Counted from the stretch's first letter, positions 9,471-19,139 are shown. The stretch is DNA of 64,000 bases from Promicromonospora umidemergens (GCF_024171995.1 NZ_JAMTCT010000014.1:62001-126000), one strand, 5' to 3'. The notes: a model not told the origin generated them from the sequence alone. A program made the numbers and translations.

Positions 9471-11063
9471 ATGGGGCCCGTGCAGCCTCTTGTGACCGAT
9501 CCCGCCCTCGTCGCCTCGCTCCGAGCCGACCTGGTCTCCGCCGCCTACGACGTCGACGGCGTCGAGGACCTCCTGGGACCGCTCGCCGCGGCCGCGCTGC
9601 ACAGGGAGCAGTCGCTGCCGGCCCGCCGGGCGGTCGCCGCGGCGGTGGGTGGCAAGCCGCCGTCGGACCAGGACCCGCTGGCCACCCTCGCCGGCCTCTT
9701 CCTGGTGGGCGCCGCGGTGCCGCGCGCCGCGCTGGACCGGGCGCTGCCCGCGGCGGGGACGGCGGGCGCCGAGCGGCTCGGTCTGGTCGCGGCCCAGGGC
9801 GCCGGGGACGACGACGAGGTGCGTGCCGTCGTGGACCTGCGCCCCTACTCCTCCGTCGACGCGGGCGGCGACGCCCGCTGGTGGCTCGCCTCCGACCTGG
9901 GCGAGCTCGCGACCGGCGGCCGCCTGGCCACCGACCACGTCCTCGGTGCTGGCGGTGCGTCTCTCACGCTGGCGCAGGTCACGGTGCGCAACCCGACCGG
10001 CCGGGTGCTCGACCTGGGCACCGGCTGCGGGATCCAGGCCCTGCACGCGGCGCGGCACGCGCAGCACGTGGTGGCGACGGACATCTCGCGGCGGGCGCTG
10101 TCCTTCGCGGGGTTCAACGTCGCGCTCAACACCGATGCCGGGACGTCGCTGGACCTCCGGTACGGGTCGATGCTGGAGCCGGTCGCGGGCGAGCGGTTCG
10201 ACCTCGTGGTCTCCAACCCGCCGTTCGTCATCACACCGCACGCCGGGGCGGCGGGCCGGGCGGTCGCCGACGCGCTCGGCGCCTACGAGTACCGCGACGG
10301 CGGCCGAGCGGGCGACGACCTGGTGCGGGACCTGATCCTCGGCGTCGGCGACGTGCTGGCACCTGGCGGGACCGCCCAGCTCCTCGGCAACTGGGAGCAC
10401 CGCAAGGGCGAGCCGTGGACCGAGCGGGTGGGTGCGTGGCTCGACGAGGCCGGCCTGGACGGCTGGATCATCCAGCGCGAGGTCCTCGACCCCGCCGAGT
10501 ACGCGGAGACGTGGATCCGGGACGGCGGCACCACCATCGACCGCGAGCCGGACGCCTGGGCGGCGGCCTACGGCGCCTGGCTCGACGACTTCGAGTCCCG
10601 GGACGTCGAGGCGGTCGGCTTCGGCCTGGTGACCCTCCGACGCCCGGCATCCGGGCAGGCCACGCTGCGACGCCTCGAGGAGCACACCGGCTCGGTCCGG
10701 CAGCCGCTCGGCGCGCACATCGCCCGCAGCCTCGCCGGGCACGACTGGCTCGCGGCGCGGGACGACGCGGCACTCGCCGCGGCGCACCTCGTCACCGCCG
10801 CTGACGTCACGGAGGAGCGCTACCTGACACCGGGTGCGGCCGACCCGAACGTCGTGATCCTGCGGCAGGGGGACGGGCTGGGGCGCGGCGTGCAGGCGTC
10901 GAGCCCGCTCGCGGCCCTGGTCGGCGCGTGCGACGGGGAGCTGACGGTGGGGCAGATCGTCGGGGCGCTCGCCGCGCTGTTCGACGTCGCGGCGGCCGAC
11001 CTGGCGGCCGAGCTGCTGCCGGCGGTCCGTGGCCTCGTCCGGGACGGTTTTCTGGCGGAGTGA
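9471..11063 (+). CDS. Class I SAM-dependent methyltransferase (HemK/RlmG-like)
   Basis: A 530-residue methyltransferase. An N-terminal helical domain of about 160 residues precedes the Rossmann core with motif I VLDLGTGCGIQALHAA, motif II around DISRRAL, and motif IV SNPPF. NPPF/NPPY motifs mark enzymes methylating amide or exocyclic amino groups, such as PrmC-type and N2-guanine rRNA methyltransferases. A further helical domain follows. The target (rRNA base or release factor) cannot be decided; the length and C-terminal extension resemble a conserved actinomycete group of unassigned specificity. ATG 9471 is used; a GTG three codons downstream is also possible. Confidence 0.85.
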   Translation: MGPVQPLVTDPALVASLRADLVSAAYDVDGVEDLLGPLAAAALHREQSLPARRAVAAAVGGKPPSDQDPLATLAGLFLVGAAVPRAALDRALPAAGTAGAERLGLVAAQGAGDDDEVRAVVDLRPYSSVDAGGDARWWLASDLGELATGGRLATDHVLGAGGASLTLAQVTVRNPTGRVLDLGTGCGIQALHAARHAQHVVATDISRRALSFAGFNVALNTDAGTSLDLRYGSMLEPVAGERFDLVVSNPPFVITPHAGAAGRAVADALGAYEYRDGGRAGDDLVRDLILGVGDVLAPGGTAQLLGNWEHRKGEPWTERVGAWLDEAGLDGWIIQREVLDPAEYAETWIRDGGTTIDREPDAWAAAYGAWLDDFESRDVEAVGFGLVTLRRPASGQATLRRLEEHTGSVRQPLGAHIARSLAGHDWLAARDDAALAAAHLVTAADVTEERYLTPGAADPNVVILRQGDGLGRGVQASSPLAALVGACDGELTVGQIVGALAALFDVAAADLAAELLPAVRGLVRDGFLAE

Positions 11064-11166
11064 CCCGCGACCAGCAGCCCTCCTGGCGGCGCCCGTCCGT
11101 TTCGTGGGCGTAACGGTCGTTCGCGCGAACCGATAAATCTTGTTCAGAACAGAGACATCTGCGGCT

Positions 11167-12141
11167 ATGACAGATATTTTCCACCGTGTGGAACTCGACA
11201 TGCGGCACTTGAGGATGGTTGTCGCCGTTGCCGAGTCGGGCAGCGTCACGAAGGCGGCGGCTGCCCTCGGCATCGCGCAGCCGGCCCTGACCGCGCAGCT
11301 CAACCGCATCGACCGGTCGCTGGGCGGGAACGTGTTCGTCCGCGATCGCTTCGGTGCGCGCCCGACCGAGCTCGGTGACCTCATACTCCGGCACGCCCGC
11401 GTGCTGCTGCCGGCCATGGCGGCCCTTGCCGACGATGCCGAGCGGTTGGTGAACGGTGACGTCTCCCTTGGCGAGACGGTCCGGGTCGGCATCACCGGGA
11501 CCGCGCTGGGCGGCCTGTTCGTCAACCAGCTGCACATCGCCATCCCCGGCGTACAGGTCACCACGACGATGCCCCACCTGGCGGACGACGTCGCGGCCCG
11601 GCTCGCCAGGGGGACCATCGACCTTGGCCTGGTCGGGATGTGCTCGGAGGCGTCGCCACCGGCCGCGGTGGAGGTCGCGTGGACCCGGGTCTGCGCCGAC
11701 CCGATGTTCGTCCTCCTCGACGAGCACCACCCCTACGCGGGCAAGCCGGAGGTGTCGCTCGCCGAGCTGGCCGAGGAGCAGTGGCTCTGCGTCCCGTCGT
11801 ACGGCTGCCTCGAGGAGTGCTTCGTGTCGGCGTGCGTACGTGCGGGGTTCACGCCCCGCGGCATGGGCGAGGCCGAGTGGACCACCGCCGTCGACCAGGT
11901 GCGGGCGGGGCGCGCCGTCGCGCTCGTGGAGCCAGGGCAGCTGGACCCGCCGGGGGTCGTGACGGTCCCTCTGGCGGGAGCACCCCTGCGACGCACCCAC
12001 TACCTGGGCTGGCGGCACGACGCCGACCTGCGGGTGGACCTGGAGGCAGTCGAGGGCGCCGCCCACCGCGCCCACCGCGACGCCGTCCGGCGCAGCCCGC
12101 AGTACGAACACTGGCTGGCGATGTACGGCATGCTCGGCTGA
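11167..12141 (+). CDS. LysR-family transcriptional regulator
   Basis: A 324-residue regulator with the N-terminal winged helix-turn-helix (MRHLRMVVAVAESGSV, then KAAAALGIAQPALTAQLNRID) and a C-terminal periplasmic-binding-like effector domain. ATG 11167 gives a normal start; an upstream TTG is less likely, and ATG 11200 would begin at the DNA-binding domain itself. The effector domain contains several Cys (GMCSEAS, LCVPSYGCLEECFVSAC), which could be redox or metal ligands, but that is speculation. It lies 158 bp upstream of the first secreted protease in the same direction and may control it, although no T-N11-A box was confirmed. Confidence 0.9.
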   Translation: MTDIFHRVELDMRHLRMVVAVAESGSVTKAAAALGIAQPALTAQLNRIDRSLGGNVFVRDRFGARPTELGDLILRHARVLLPAMAALADDAERLVNGDVSLGETVRVGITGTALGGLFVNQLHIAIPGVQVTTTMPHLADDVAARLARGTIDLGLVGMCSEASPPAAVEVAWTRVCADPMFVLLDEHHPYAGKPEVSLAELAEEQWLCVPSYGCLEECFVSACVRAGFTPRGMGEAEWTTAVDQVRAGRAVALVEPGQLDPPGVVTVPLAGAPLRRTHYLGWRHDADLRVDLEAVEGAAHRAHRDAVRRSPQYEHWLAMYGMLG

Positions 12142-12201
12142 CTGACCACCGCTCCGTGTGGTTTGCCCTCCATAGGAAATATGTATGACCTGAGTGCGAT
12201 G

Positions 12202-12230
12202 TGGGCGAGACGTCCAATTTCTCCTACTGT
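12202..12230 (+). promoter_or_regulatory. Possible promoter of the first serine protease
   Basis: TGGGCG at 12202-12207 and TACTGT at 12225-12230 are separated by 17 bp. The second protease has the same layout (TGGGAG, 17 bp, TACGCT at 13555-13583), which supports both. The -35 is far from the usual TTGACA, so an alternative sigma factor or activator is possible. Confidence 0.4.
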
Positions 12231-12299
12231 GGCGGCGCGGGTGAAAAATCGCCCGTGGGTGGAACTTCACCCGCTCTACGACACAAGGAGTCGCTGGAG

Positions 12300-13424
12300 A
12301 TGAGACGCACTTCCCTCCGGGGCGTCGCCGTGGCAACCGCCACCGTGGGCCTCTTTGCCGGCACCATCAACGCCGTCGCCGCTGTTGGACAGTCCGACGT
12401 CGAGAACGCAGCAGCGGGCTATGCGCCGGGACTGGTCGCCGCGATGGAGCGCGACCTGAACCTGAGTGCGACCGAGGCCGTGGCCCAGATCGAGGCTCAG
12501 GAGGTCTTGGCCGGTACGCAGCGCAGTCTGGAGAAGTCGCTCGGCGCCTCCTACGCCGGCGCCTGGGTCGAGGGCGCGGACGCGCTGCACGTCGCCGTGA
12601 CCGACGCCGCAGAGGCCGACGACGTCCGTGCGGCCGGGGCGACCCCCGTCACCGTCGACAACTCGCTCGCGACGCTCGACGCCTGGACCGCCGACCTGAA
12701 CGGTGCGCTGTCCGGGTCCTCCGTCAACTCGTACCACGTGGACGTGGAGACCAACGAGATCGTCGTCTCCGTCGTCGACGGTGCCACGGCCGACGTCGAG
12801 GCCGCCGTGGCCGAGGCCGGGGTGCCTGCCTCCGTGGTGTCGCTGAACGAGGCCACCGAGCGCCCCCGGACCTTCGCCGACGTGATCGGCGGTGAGGCCT
12901 ACTTCATCAACGGCAGCTCGCGCTGCTCGGTCGGCTTCGCCGTCACCGGCGGGTTCGTCTCGGCCGGCCACTGCGGTTCGGTGGGCTCCTCGGCGAGCGA
13001 GCCGTCCGGCACGTTCGAGGTCTCGGAGTTCCCGGGCAGCGACTACAGCTACGTCTCGGTCGACTCGGACACGCCGGTCGGTGTGGTGGACGACTACGCG
13101 GGCGGCACCGTGGCGGTCGAGGGCTCCTCGCCGGCCGCCGTCGGCGCTTCGGTCTGCCGCTCCGGCTCGACGACCGGCTGGCACTGCGGCACCATCGAGG
13201 CGCTCAATGCCACCGTGAACTACGCGGAGGGCAGCGTCTCCGGCCTCATCCAGACCGACGTCTGCGCCGAGCCGGGCGACTCGGGCGGCTCGCTGCTCGC
13301 CGGCTCGCAGGCTCAGGGCATGACCTCCGGTGGCTCGGGCAACTGCTCGTCCGGCGGTCAGACCTTCTTCCAGCCCGTCGGTGAGGCGCTGAGCGCCGCC
13401 GGGGTATCCCTCGTGACGAACTGA
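12300..13424 (+). CDS. Secreted chymotrypsin-like serine protease (streptogrisin/alpha-lytic type, S1)
   Basis: A 374-residue pre-pro-protease. A signal peptide (about residues 1-30) is followed by a pro-region of about 160 residues with the alpha-lytic pro-domain character (YAPGLVAAMERDLNLS near its start, a YAGAWVEG strand, DVETNEIVVSV). The mature protease begins near residue 195 (VIGGEAYF). Catalytic residues are His224 in SAGHCG, Asp248 in GSDYSYV and Ser328 in GDSGGS; Cys pairs near 209/225, 286/296 and 322/344 fit the family disulfides. The ATG has AAGGAG upstream; the open frame continues further 5' without a better start. It is an extracellular endopeptidase with no C-terminal extra domain, unlike its downstream paralogue. 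Confidence 0.95.
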   Translation: MRRTSLRGVAVATATVGLFAGTINAVAAVGQSDVENAAAGYAPGLVAAMERDLNLSATEAVAQIEAQEVLAGTQRSLEKSLGASYAGAWVEGADALHVAVTDAAEADDVRAAGATPVTVDNSLATLDAWTADLNGALSGSSVNSYHVDVETNEIVVSVVDGATADVEAAVAEAGVPASVVSLNEATERPRTFADVIGGEAYFINGSSRCSVGFAVTGGFVSAGHCGSVGSSASEPSGTFEVSEFPGSDYSYVSVDSDTPVGVVDDYAGGTVAVEGSSPAAVGASVCRSGSTTGWHCGTIEALNATVNYAEGSVSGLIQTDVCAEPGDSGGSLLAGSQAQGMTSGGSGNCSSGGQTFFQPVGEALSAAGVSLVTN

Positions 13425-13478
13425 CCGGTCCGTCCGGCCGGCACTGGCGTCGACCGGACGGCACATCGGCCGCATCGG

Positions 13479-13515
13479 CCGAGGGTGGGTAGGGGCGGCC
13501 CCTACCCACCCTCGG
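13479..13515 (+). terminator. 17-bp hairpin after the first protease
   Basis: Arms 13479-13495 and 13499-13515 are exact complements around a 3-nt loop, 55 bp after the stop codon. The stem is entirely GC-rich apart from a few A/T pairs and is an intrinsic terminator candidate, so the two protease genes are probably transcribed separately. Confidence 0.8.
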
Positions 13516-13554
13516 TATGCCCGCATATTGATGCGATATGTCCTAATCGGTATC

Positions 13555-13583
13555 TGGGAGTTACCTGAAAGCGACCCTACGCT
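13555..13583 (+). promoter_or_regulatory. Possible promoter of the second serine protease
   Basis: TGGGAG at 13555-13560 and TACGCT at 13578-13583 with a 17-bp spacer, matching the arrangement before the first protease. The start codon is 49 bp downstream, and the last 20 bp before it (ACAAGGAGTCGCTGGA) are nearly identical in both genes. Confidence 0.4.
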
Positions 13584-13632
13584 TTGCCGCACTGGGTGAA
13601 TCCATTGCCCCGACGACAAGGAGTCGCTGGAC

Positions 13633-15090
13633 ATGAGACGCACATCCTTCAGGGCGATCACGGTGGCCACAGCCGCTGCGACGCTCTTCGCCGCCAGCAT
13701 CACCGCCGCTACCGCAGGCATTGCCGCCGGTTCCGACAGGCCCGAGGTGGCCGGCTACGCGCCGGGCATGGTCGCAGCACTGGAGCGCGACCTGGGCCTG
13801 ACCACCTCCGAGGCAGTGGACCGCCTCAAGACCGACGAAGCACTGTCGGAGAAGCAGCTCACGATCGCCAAGACCCTGGACAAGGGCTACGCGGGCGCCT
13901 GGGTGGACGGCTCCGAGCTGTTCGTCGCGGTGACCGACAGGTCAGCGGCCGCCGAGGTCCGTGCCGCCGGTGCCAACGCCGTCACCGTCGACAGGTCCCT
14001 GAGCCAGCTCGACCGGCTGGCCACCAAGGCCTACCAGGCAGCTCCCGAGGCCAAGATCGCTGCCACCTACGTGGACGTCGAGTTCAACTCGGTGGTCATG
14101 GAGGTGGCCGAGGGCGCGAAGGGCGCTGTCGCGGCTGCCGTCAAGCAGGCCGGGATCTCGGCGGGCTCCGTCTCCGTCGTCGAGGTCGCCGAGCTGCCCC
14201 GCACCCTCATCAACGTGATCGGCGGCAACGCCTACTACATCGGTGGGTCTCGCTGCTCGGTCGGCTTCTCGGCCACCGGCGGCTTCGTCACCGCCGGACA
14301 CTGCGGTTCGCGCGGCGCCACCACCAGCCAGCCGAGCGGCACCTTCCAGGTGTCCTCGTTCCCGGGCAACGACTACGGCTACGTGAGTGTCGGCTCGGAC
14401 GACAACCCGGTCGGCGCGGTGAACAACTACAACGGCGGCACGGTCAACGTCGCGGGCTCGTCCCAGGCCGCCGTCGGCGCCACGGTCTGCCGGTCCGGGT
14501 CCACCACGGGCTGGCACTGCGGCACCATCCAGGCGTTCAACGCCACGGTGAACTACGCGCAGGGCAGCGTCCACGGCCTCATCCGTACCAACGTGTGCGC
14601 CGAGCCGGGCGACTCCGGCGGCTCGCTGCTCGCCGGTGCGCAGGCCCAGGGCCTGACCTCCGGTGGCAGCGGCAACTGCTCCTCCGGCGGCACCACCTAC
14701 TTCCAGCCGGTGAACGAGGCTCTCAGCGCGGCGAACGTCTCGCTGATCACCGGTGGTGGCGGCAGCACGCCGCCGCCCACGGCCTGCGAGGACGAGCGGA
14801 CGGCGTTCAGCGGCTCGCTGGGCTCCGGCGGTCAGGCCGCAGAGCCCGGCACGACCGGGTTCTCGGTGCTGTCCGGCACCATCACGGGCTGCCTCGACGG
14901 GCCCACCGGGACCGACTTCGACCTCTACCTGCAGAAGGTGAGCGGCGGTTCCTGGACCACGGTGGCCCAGGGGATCACCGCGGCTGCCGACGAGAGCGTC
15001 AGCTACAGGGGTACGTCCGGCACCTACCGCTGGGTCGTGGACGCGTACTCCGGCTCGGGTTCCTACACGGGCGGATACACGACCCCGTGA
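13633..15090 (+). CDS. Secreted S1 serine protease with C-terminal PPC-like domain
   Basis: A 485-residue paralogue of the upstream protease. Signal peptide, pro-region and protease domain align throughout, with catalytic His223 (TAGHCG), Asp247 (GNDYGYV) and Ser328 (GDSGGS). The difference is a Gly/Ser/Pro linker near residue 375 (GGGGSTPPP) leading to a roughly 105-residue beta-rich domain (TACEDERTAFSG, then DFDLYLQKV, then TYRWVVDAYSG). It resembles a bacterial pre-peptidase C-terminal (PPC) domain, which often helps secretion or binds substrate and is sometimes removed. The pair clearly arose by tandem duplication; gain or loss of the tail followed. Start ATG is supported by AAGGAG 11 bases upstream. 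Confidence 0.95.
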   Translation: MRRTSFRAITVATAAATLFAASITAATAGIAAGSDRPEVAGYAPGMVAALERDLGLTTSEAVDRLKTDEALSEKQLTIAKTLDKGYAGAWVDGSELFVAVTDRSAAAEVRAAGANAVTVDRSLSQLDRLATKAYQAAPEAKIAATYVDVEFNSVVMEVAEGAKGAVAAAVKQAGISAGSVSVVEVAELPRTLINVIGGNAYYIGGSRCSVGFSATGGFVTAGHCGSRGATTSQPSGTFQVSSFPGNDYGYVSVGSDDNPVGAVNNYNGGTVNVAGSSQAAVGATVCRSGSTTGWHCGTIQAFNATVNYAQGSVHGLIRTNVCAEPGDSGGSLLAGAQAQGLTSGGSGNCSSGGTTYFQPVNEALSAANVSLITGGGGSTPPPTACEDERTAFSGSLGSGGQAAEPGTTGFSVLSGTITGCLDGPTGTDFDLYLQKVSGGSWTTVAQGITAAADESVSYRGTSGTYRWVVDAYSGSGSYTGGYTTP

Positions 15091-15103
15091 CCGCCTGACG
15101 TGT

Positions 15104-15140
15104 CAGACGCCCAGGTCACTCGAGGTGACCTGGGCGTCTG
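15104..15140. terminator. 16-bp hairpin between convergent protease and PAP2 genes
   Basis: Arms 15104-15119 and 15125-15140 are exact complements with a 5-nt loop. It sits between the stop of the second protease and the stop of the convergent PAP2 gene and can serve both directions. Confidence 0.8.
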
Positions 15141-15178
15141 TCGCGTGGGAGGGCTCGACCGCGTGGGGGACTACCGCG

Positions 15179-16099
15179 TCAGGGCCGCGCAGTGGACTGG
15201 CGCACGAGGAGCAGCAGCGCGAACGAGCCGAGGCTCACCGCGACCACCCCGAGCATCCCGCCCATGTAGGCGGTGAGGTCGCCACCCAGCGGCAGGCCCC
15301 AGCCGTCACCACGCACGCTGCCGAGCGCGCCGAGGGCGAGGACGCCCGCGCCGACCGTGCCGAGCAGGAGCAGTCCCGCCGCACCGGACGACCCGGGCTC
15401 CGGGCCGCCCCGCGGCGCGTCCAGGGACGAGGGCGAGCTCAGCGCGCAGACGCCCGCGCTCCAGGCGAGCACCACGAGGACGGCGGCGACGACGTCGGCT
15501 GGCCGGTGCCACTGCCCGATCAGGGTCGATACGCCGGTGGCCGCCGTATAGGCGGCGCCGGCCACCGCGACCACCGGTCGCCAGCGCCGCGGCACCGCGA
15601 TGAGGAGGCCCGCCGCGACCGACGCCGCCACCGTCGTGTGACCGCTGGGCAGGGTGTTGATGTCGGCGCGTGCGACGTCCAGCAGCGCGGGCCGGTCGAG
15701 GACCACGTGCTTGAGCACCTGCGTGGTGAGGTTCGAGCCAACCACCAGGATCGCGACCTGTGCCACGAGCCACCAGCGGCCCCGGGTCAGCGCGAGCACG
15801 ACGGCGACAGCCAGCCCCAGGCCGACGAATGAGTTGGACACCACACCGAGCACCGGCTCGGCGAGCTCCCAGAGCACGCCCTGCCCACGTGCGGCGCCCT
15901 CGAGCGCGAGCTGGTCGGCACGCTGGCCGCCGGCCGACCGGATGAAGGTGTCCCAGGTGGCCCACACGCCCAGCAGCGCGAGCACAGCGACGACACCTGC
16001 GGCGATGCGAGGCCGCAGGCGGGGCCGGTGCGCCGGCGTTCGTGCCGGGGGCGGGGTGCCCATCGCGTTCCCGGGTCGCGGGAGGGTGCGGTCGGTCAT
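15179..16099 (-). CDS. PAP2-superfamily membrane phosphatase
   Basis: A 306-residue integral membrane protein with about six helices. The three phosphatase motifs are present: KHVVLDRP (motif 1, K-x6-RP), PSGHTT (motif 2), and STLIGQWHRPADVV (motif 3, with the nucleophilic His and its Asp). Such enzymes dephosphorylate lipid phosphates such as undecaprenyl pyrophosphate or phosphatidic acid on the outer membrane face. The N-terminal 30 residues are Pro/Arg-rich and cytoplasmic. The ATG beginning MTDRTLPRP is used; a second Met at residue 13 is an alternative. It is divergent from topA. Confidence 0.88.
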   Translation of the reverse strand: MTDRTLPRPGNAMGTPPPARTPAHRPRLRPRIAAGVVAVLALLGVWATWDTFIRSAGGQRADQLALEGAARGQGVLWELAEPVLGVVSNSFVGLGLAVAVVLALTRGRWWLVAQVAILVVGSNLTTQVLKHVVLDRPALLDVARADINTLPSGHTTVAASVAAGLLIAVPRRWRPVVAVAGAAYTAATGVSTLIGQWHRPADVVAAVLVVLAWSAGVCALSSPSSLDAPRGGPEPGSSGAAGLLLLGTVGAGVLALGALGSVRGDGWGLPLGGDLTAYMGGMLGVVAVSLGSFALLLLVRQSTARP

Positions 16100-16319
16100 G
16101 GGCCCAACGGTAGGCGACCCGCCTGAAGAGACCGTGTGGCTGGTGTGATGCTGCGCTGTCCATCACCTCATGGGTGAAAATCACCACGGTCATGTGAGAC
16201 CGCCGGGCAACCGGCTGTCGGCCCGGATAGGGTGCGATCCGTTGCGGCTGGCGTACCGTGAACTCTCCAACGCCGCTCGGCGCCCCACCCCAGACCCCGC
16301 AGGAAGCAGGCAGGACCGG

Positions 16320-19139
16320 ATGTCCCAGGCACGCAAGCTCGTGATCGTGGAGTCGCCCACGAAGGCTCGCAAGATCCAGAGCTACCTCGGTGATGACTAC
16401 GAGGTCGAAGCCAGCGTCGGGCATATCCGCGACCTCCCGCAGCCCAAGGACCTGCCGGTGGAGATGAAGAAGGGCCCCTACGGCAAGTTCTCGGTCGACG
16501 TCGACAACGGGTTCGACCCGTACTACGTCGTCCACGCGGACAAGAAGAAGAAGGTCAGCGAGCTCAAGAAGGCGCTGAAGGATGCCGACGAGCTCTTCCT
16601 CGCGACCGATGAGGACCGCGAGGGCGAGGCCATCGCCTGGCACCTGATCCAGGAGCTCAAGCCCAAGGTCCCGGTCAAGCGCATGGTGTTCCACGAGATC
16701 ACCCGCGACGCGATCCTCCGTGCTCTCGAGAACACGCGGGAGCTGGACCAGGACCTCGTGGACGCCCAGGAGACCCGGCGCATCCTCGACCGCCTGTACG
16801 GCTACGAGGTCTCGCCGGTGCTGTGGCGCAAGGTGCGCCAGGGCCTGTCCGCGGGCCGCGTGCAGTCCGTGGCGACCCGCCTCGTGGTCGAGCGCGAGCG
16901 GGAGCGGATGGCGTTCGTCTCAGCGGACTACTGGGACGTGGCGGGCACCTTCGCGGTCACGGACGACGGCGCGGCCGCCTCCGGCCAGCCCTCCTTCCGC
17001 GCCCGGCTCACCCAGCTCGCGGGCGACAAGGTTGCCTCGGGCCGCGACTTCGACGACCGGGGGCGGCTCAAGGTCCGCACCGGCGTGGTGCAGCTCGACG
17101 AGGCCACGGCGAACGCCGTCGTCTCCGGGCTCGCGGCCGCCGACTTCTCCGTCCGCAGCCTGGAGACCAAGCCGTACACGCGCCGCCCTGCCGCGCCCTT
17201 CACCACCTCGACGATGCAGCAGGAGGCCGGCCGCAAGCTGCGGATGTCCGCGCGCCAGGCGATGCGGACCGCGCAGGGCCTGTACGAGAACGGCTACATC
17301 ACCTACATGCGTACCGACAGCCCGTCGCTGTCGGCCGAGGCCACCAACGCCGCGCGCAACCAGGCCGCCGAGCTGTACGGCCCCGAGTACGTGCCGGGCG
17401 CGCCCCGGCTGTACCAGTCCAAGTCGAAGGGCGCCCAGGAGGCGCACGAGGCGATCCGCCCGGCGGGTGACTCGTTCCGCACCCCCGCGCAGGTCGCCGG
17501 CGAGCTGAGCGGCGACCAGTTCCGCCTGTACGAGCTGATCTGGAAGCGCACGGTGGCCTCGCAGATGGCCGACGCGAAGGGCTCGACGGCCTCCGTCCGG
17601 CTCGGTGCGGTCGTCGTGGGCGGCGACCAGGACGGCAACGAGGCGGTGTTCTCGGCGTCGGGCACGGTCATCTCGTTCCGCGGCTTCCTCGCGGCCTACG
17701 AGGAGAGCGCCGACGCCGACGCCGAGGCGGCCGAGAGTGCCGCGGCGGCGAAGGAGACGCGCCTGCCGACGATGGCGGAGGGCGACGCGCTGACCGGCAG
17801 CGACCTCGCCGCCGACGGTCACTCCACCTCCCCGCCCCCGCGCTACACGGAGGCGTCCCTGGTCAAGGCGCTGGAGGAGCGCGGCATCGGCCGGCCGTCC
17901 ACGTACGCCGCGACGATCTCCACTGTCCAGGACCGCGGCTACGTGATCACGCGCGGCCAGGCGCTGGTGCCGACGTGGCTCGCGTTCGCGGTGATCCGCC
18001 TGCTGGAGGAACACTTCGACCGGCTGGTCGACTACGACTTCACGGCCACGATGGAGGCCGACCTCGACCAGATCGCCGCCGGGTCGCGGGAGCGGGTGGC
18101 GTGGCTCAAGGAGTTCTACTTCGGCGAGATCCCCGGCAACATCGGCACGTCCGACCCGCTCGGCGTGGACAGCGACGGCGGCGGCCTCCGTGCGCTCGTC
18201 GAGAACCTCGGGGAGATCGACGCCGCGGCCATCAACTCCGTGGAGATCGGCGAGGGCATCCGCGTGCGGGTGGGCCGGTACGGCCCGTACCTCGAGGACC
18301 TCGCCGCCGAGGTCGAGGAGGGCAAGACCCCGCCCCGCGCCTCGGTGCCCGACGACGTCGCGCCCGACGAGCTGACGGTCGCCAAGGCGCGCGAGCTGCT
18401 GGCGGCAGGGGCCGACGACGGCCGCGTGCTGGGTGTGCACCCCGAGACGGGCAACCCGATCGTGGCGAAGAACGGCCGCTACGGCCCGTACGTCACGGAG
18501 CAGCTGCCCGAGCCGGACCTGGACCCGGGCCTGTCGGCAGCGGCCAAGAAGCGCGCGCTGGCCGCCCTGCCCAAGCCCAAGACGGCGTCGCTGCTCAAGA
18601 CGCAGGCGCTCGACTCGGTGACGCTGGAGGACGCGCTGCAGCTCATGTCGCTGCCGCGCGTCGTGGGCGCCGACCCGGAGTCGGGCGACGAGATCACCGC
18701 GCAGAACGGCCGGTACGGGCCCTACCTCAAGAAGGGCACGGACTCGCGCACCCTGCCGTCCGAGGAGGCCATGTTCACGGTCACCCTCGACGAGGCGATC
18801 GAGATCTACAAGCAGCCCAAGCGTGGGCGCGGGCGGACGGCGGCACCGCCGCTGCGCGAGCTCGGCGACGACCCCAACAGCGGCAAGCCGATCCACGTCA
18901 AGGACGGCCGCTTCGGCCCGTACGTGACCGACGGCGAGACCAACCGCACCCTGCCGCGCGACGTCACCCCGGAGTCGGTCACCGCGGAGCAGGCGATCGA
19001 GCTGCTCGCCGAGAAGCGCGCCCAGGCTCCGGCGAAGAAGCGCACGCCGGCGAAGAAGGCTCCGGCCAAGAAGGCTCCGGCCAAGAAGGCGCCCGCGAAG
19101 AAGGCTCCGGCGAAGAAGAGCACGACCACCAAGAAGTAG
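16320..19139 (+). CDS. topA: DNA topoisomerase I (type IA)
   Basis: A 939-residue enzyme that relaxes negative supercoils. The TOPRIM domain begins at once (LVIVESPTKARKIQ) with the acidic DEDREGEAIAWH block, and the catalytic tyrosine is Tyr329 in YITYMRTDSPS. The zinc-ribbon domains of E. coli TopA are absent; instead there are repeated C-terminal modules (each with NGRYGPY or DGRFGPY) and a Lys/Ala/Pro tail of six KKAP-like repeats, typical of actinomycete topoisomerase I, where the tail aids processive DNA binding. ATG 16320 follows a GGAAGCAGG site; the frame is open 50 codons further upstream, but the enzyme's conserved start is here. Confidence 0.97.
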   Translation: MSQARKLVIVESPTKARKIQSYLGDDYEVEASVGHIRDLPQPKDLPVEMKKGPYGKFSVDVDNGFDPYYVVHADKKKKVSELKKALKDADELFLATDEDREGEAIAWHLIQELKPKVPVKRMVFHEITRDAILRALENTRELDQDLVDAQETRRILDRLYGYEVSPVLWRKVRQGLSAGRVQSVATRLVVERERERMAFVSADYWDVAGTFAVTDDGAAASGQPSFRARLTQLAGDKVASGRDFDDRGRLKVRTGVVQLDEATANAVVSGLAAADFSVRSLETKPYTRRPAAPFTTSTMQQEAGRKLRMSARQAMRTAQGLYENGYITYMRTDSPSLSAEATNAARNQAAELYGPEYVPGAPRLYQSKSKGAQEAHEAIRPAGDSFRTPAQVAGELSGDQFRLYELIWKRTVASQMADAKGSTASVRLGAVVVGGDQDGNEAVFSASGTVISFRGFLAAYEESADADAEAAESAAAAKETRLPTMAEGDALTGSDLAADGHSTSPPPRYTEASLVKALEERGIGRPSTYAATISTVQDRGYVITRGQALVPTWLAFAVIRLLEEHFDRLVDYDFTATMEADLDQIAAGSRERVAWLKEFYFGEIPGNIGTSDPLGVDSDGGGLRALVENLGEIDAAAINSVEIGEGIRVRVGRYGPYLEDLAAEVEEGKTPPRASVPDDVAPDELTVAKARELLAAGADDGRVLGVHPETGNPIVAKNGRYGPYVTEQLPEPDLDPGLSAAAKKRALAALPKPKTASLLKTQALDSVTLEDALQLMSLPRVVGADPESGDEITAQNGRYGPYLKKGTDSRTLPSEEAMFTVTLDEAIEIYKQPKRGRGRTAAPPLRELGDDPNSGKPIHVKDGRFGPYVTDGETNRTLPRDVTPESVTAEQAIELLAEKRAQAPAKKRTPAKKAPAKKAPAKKAPAKKAPAKKSTTTKK

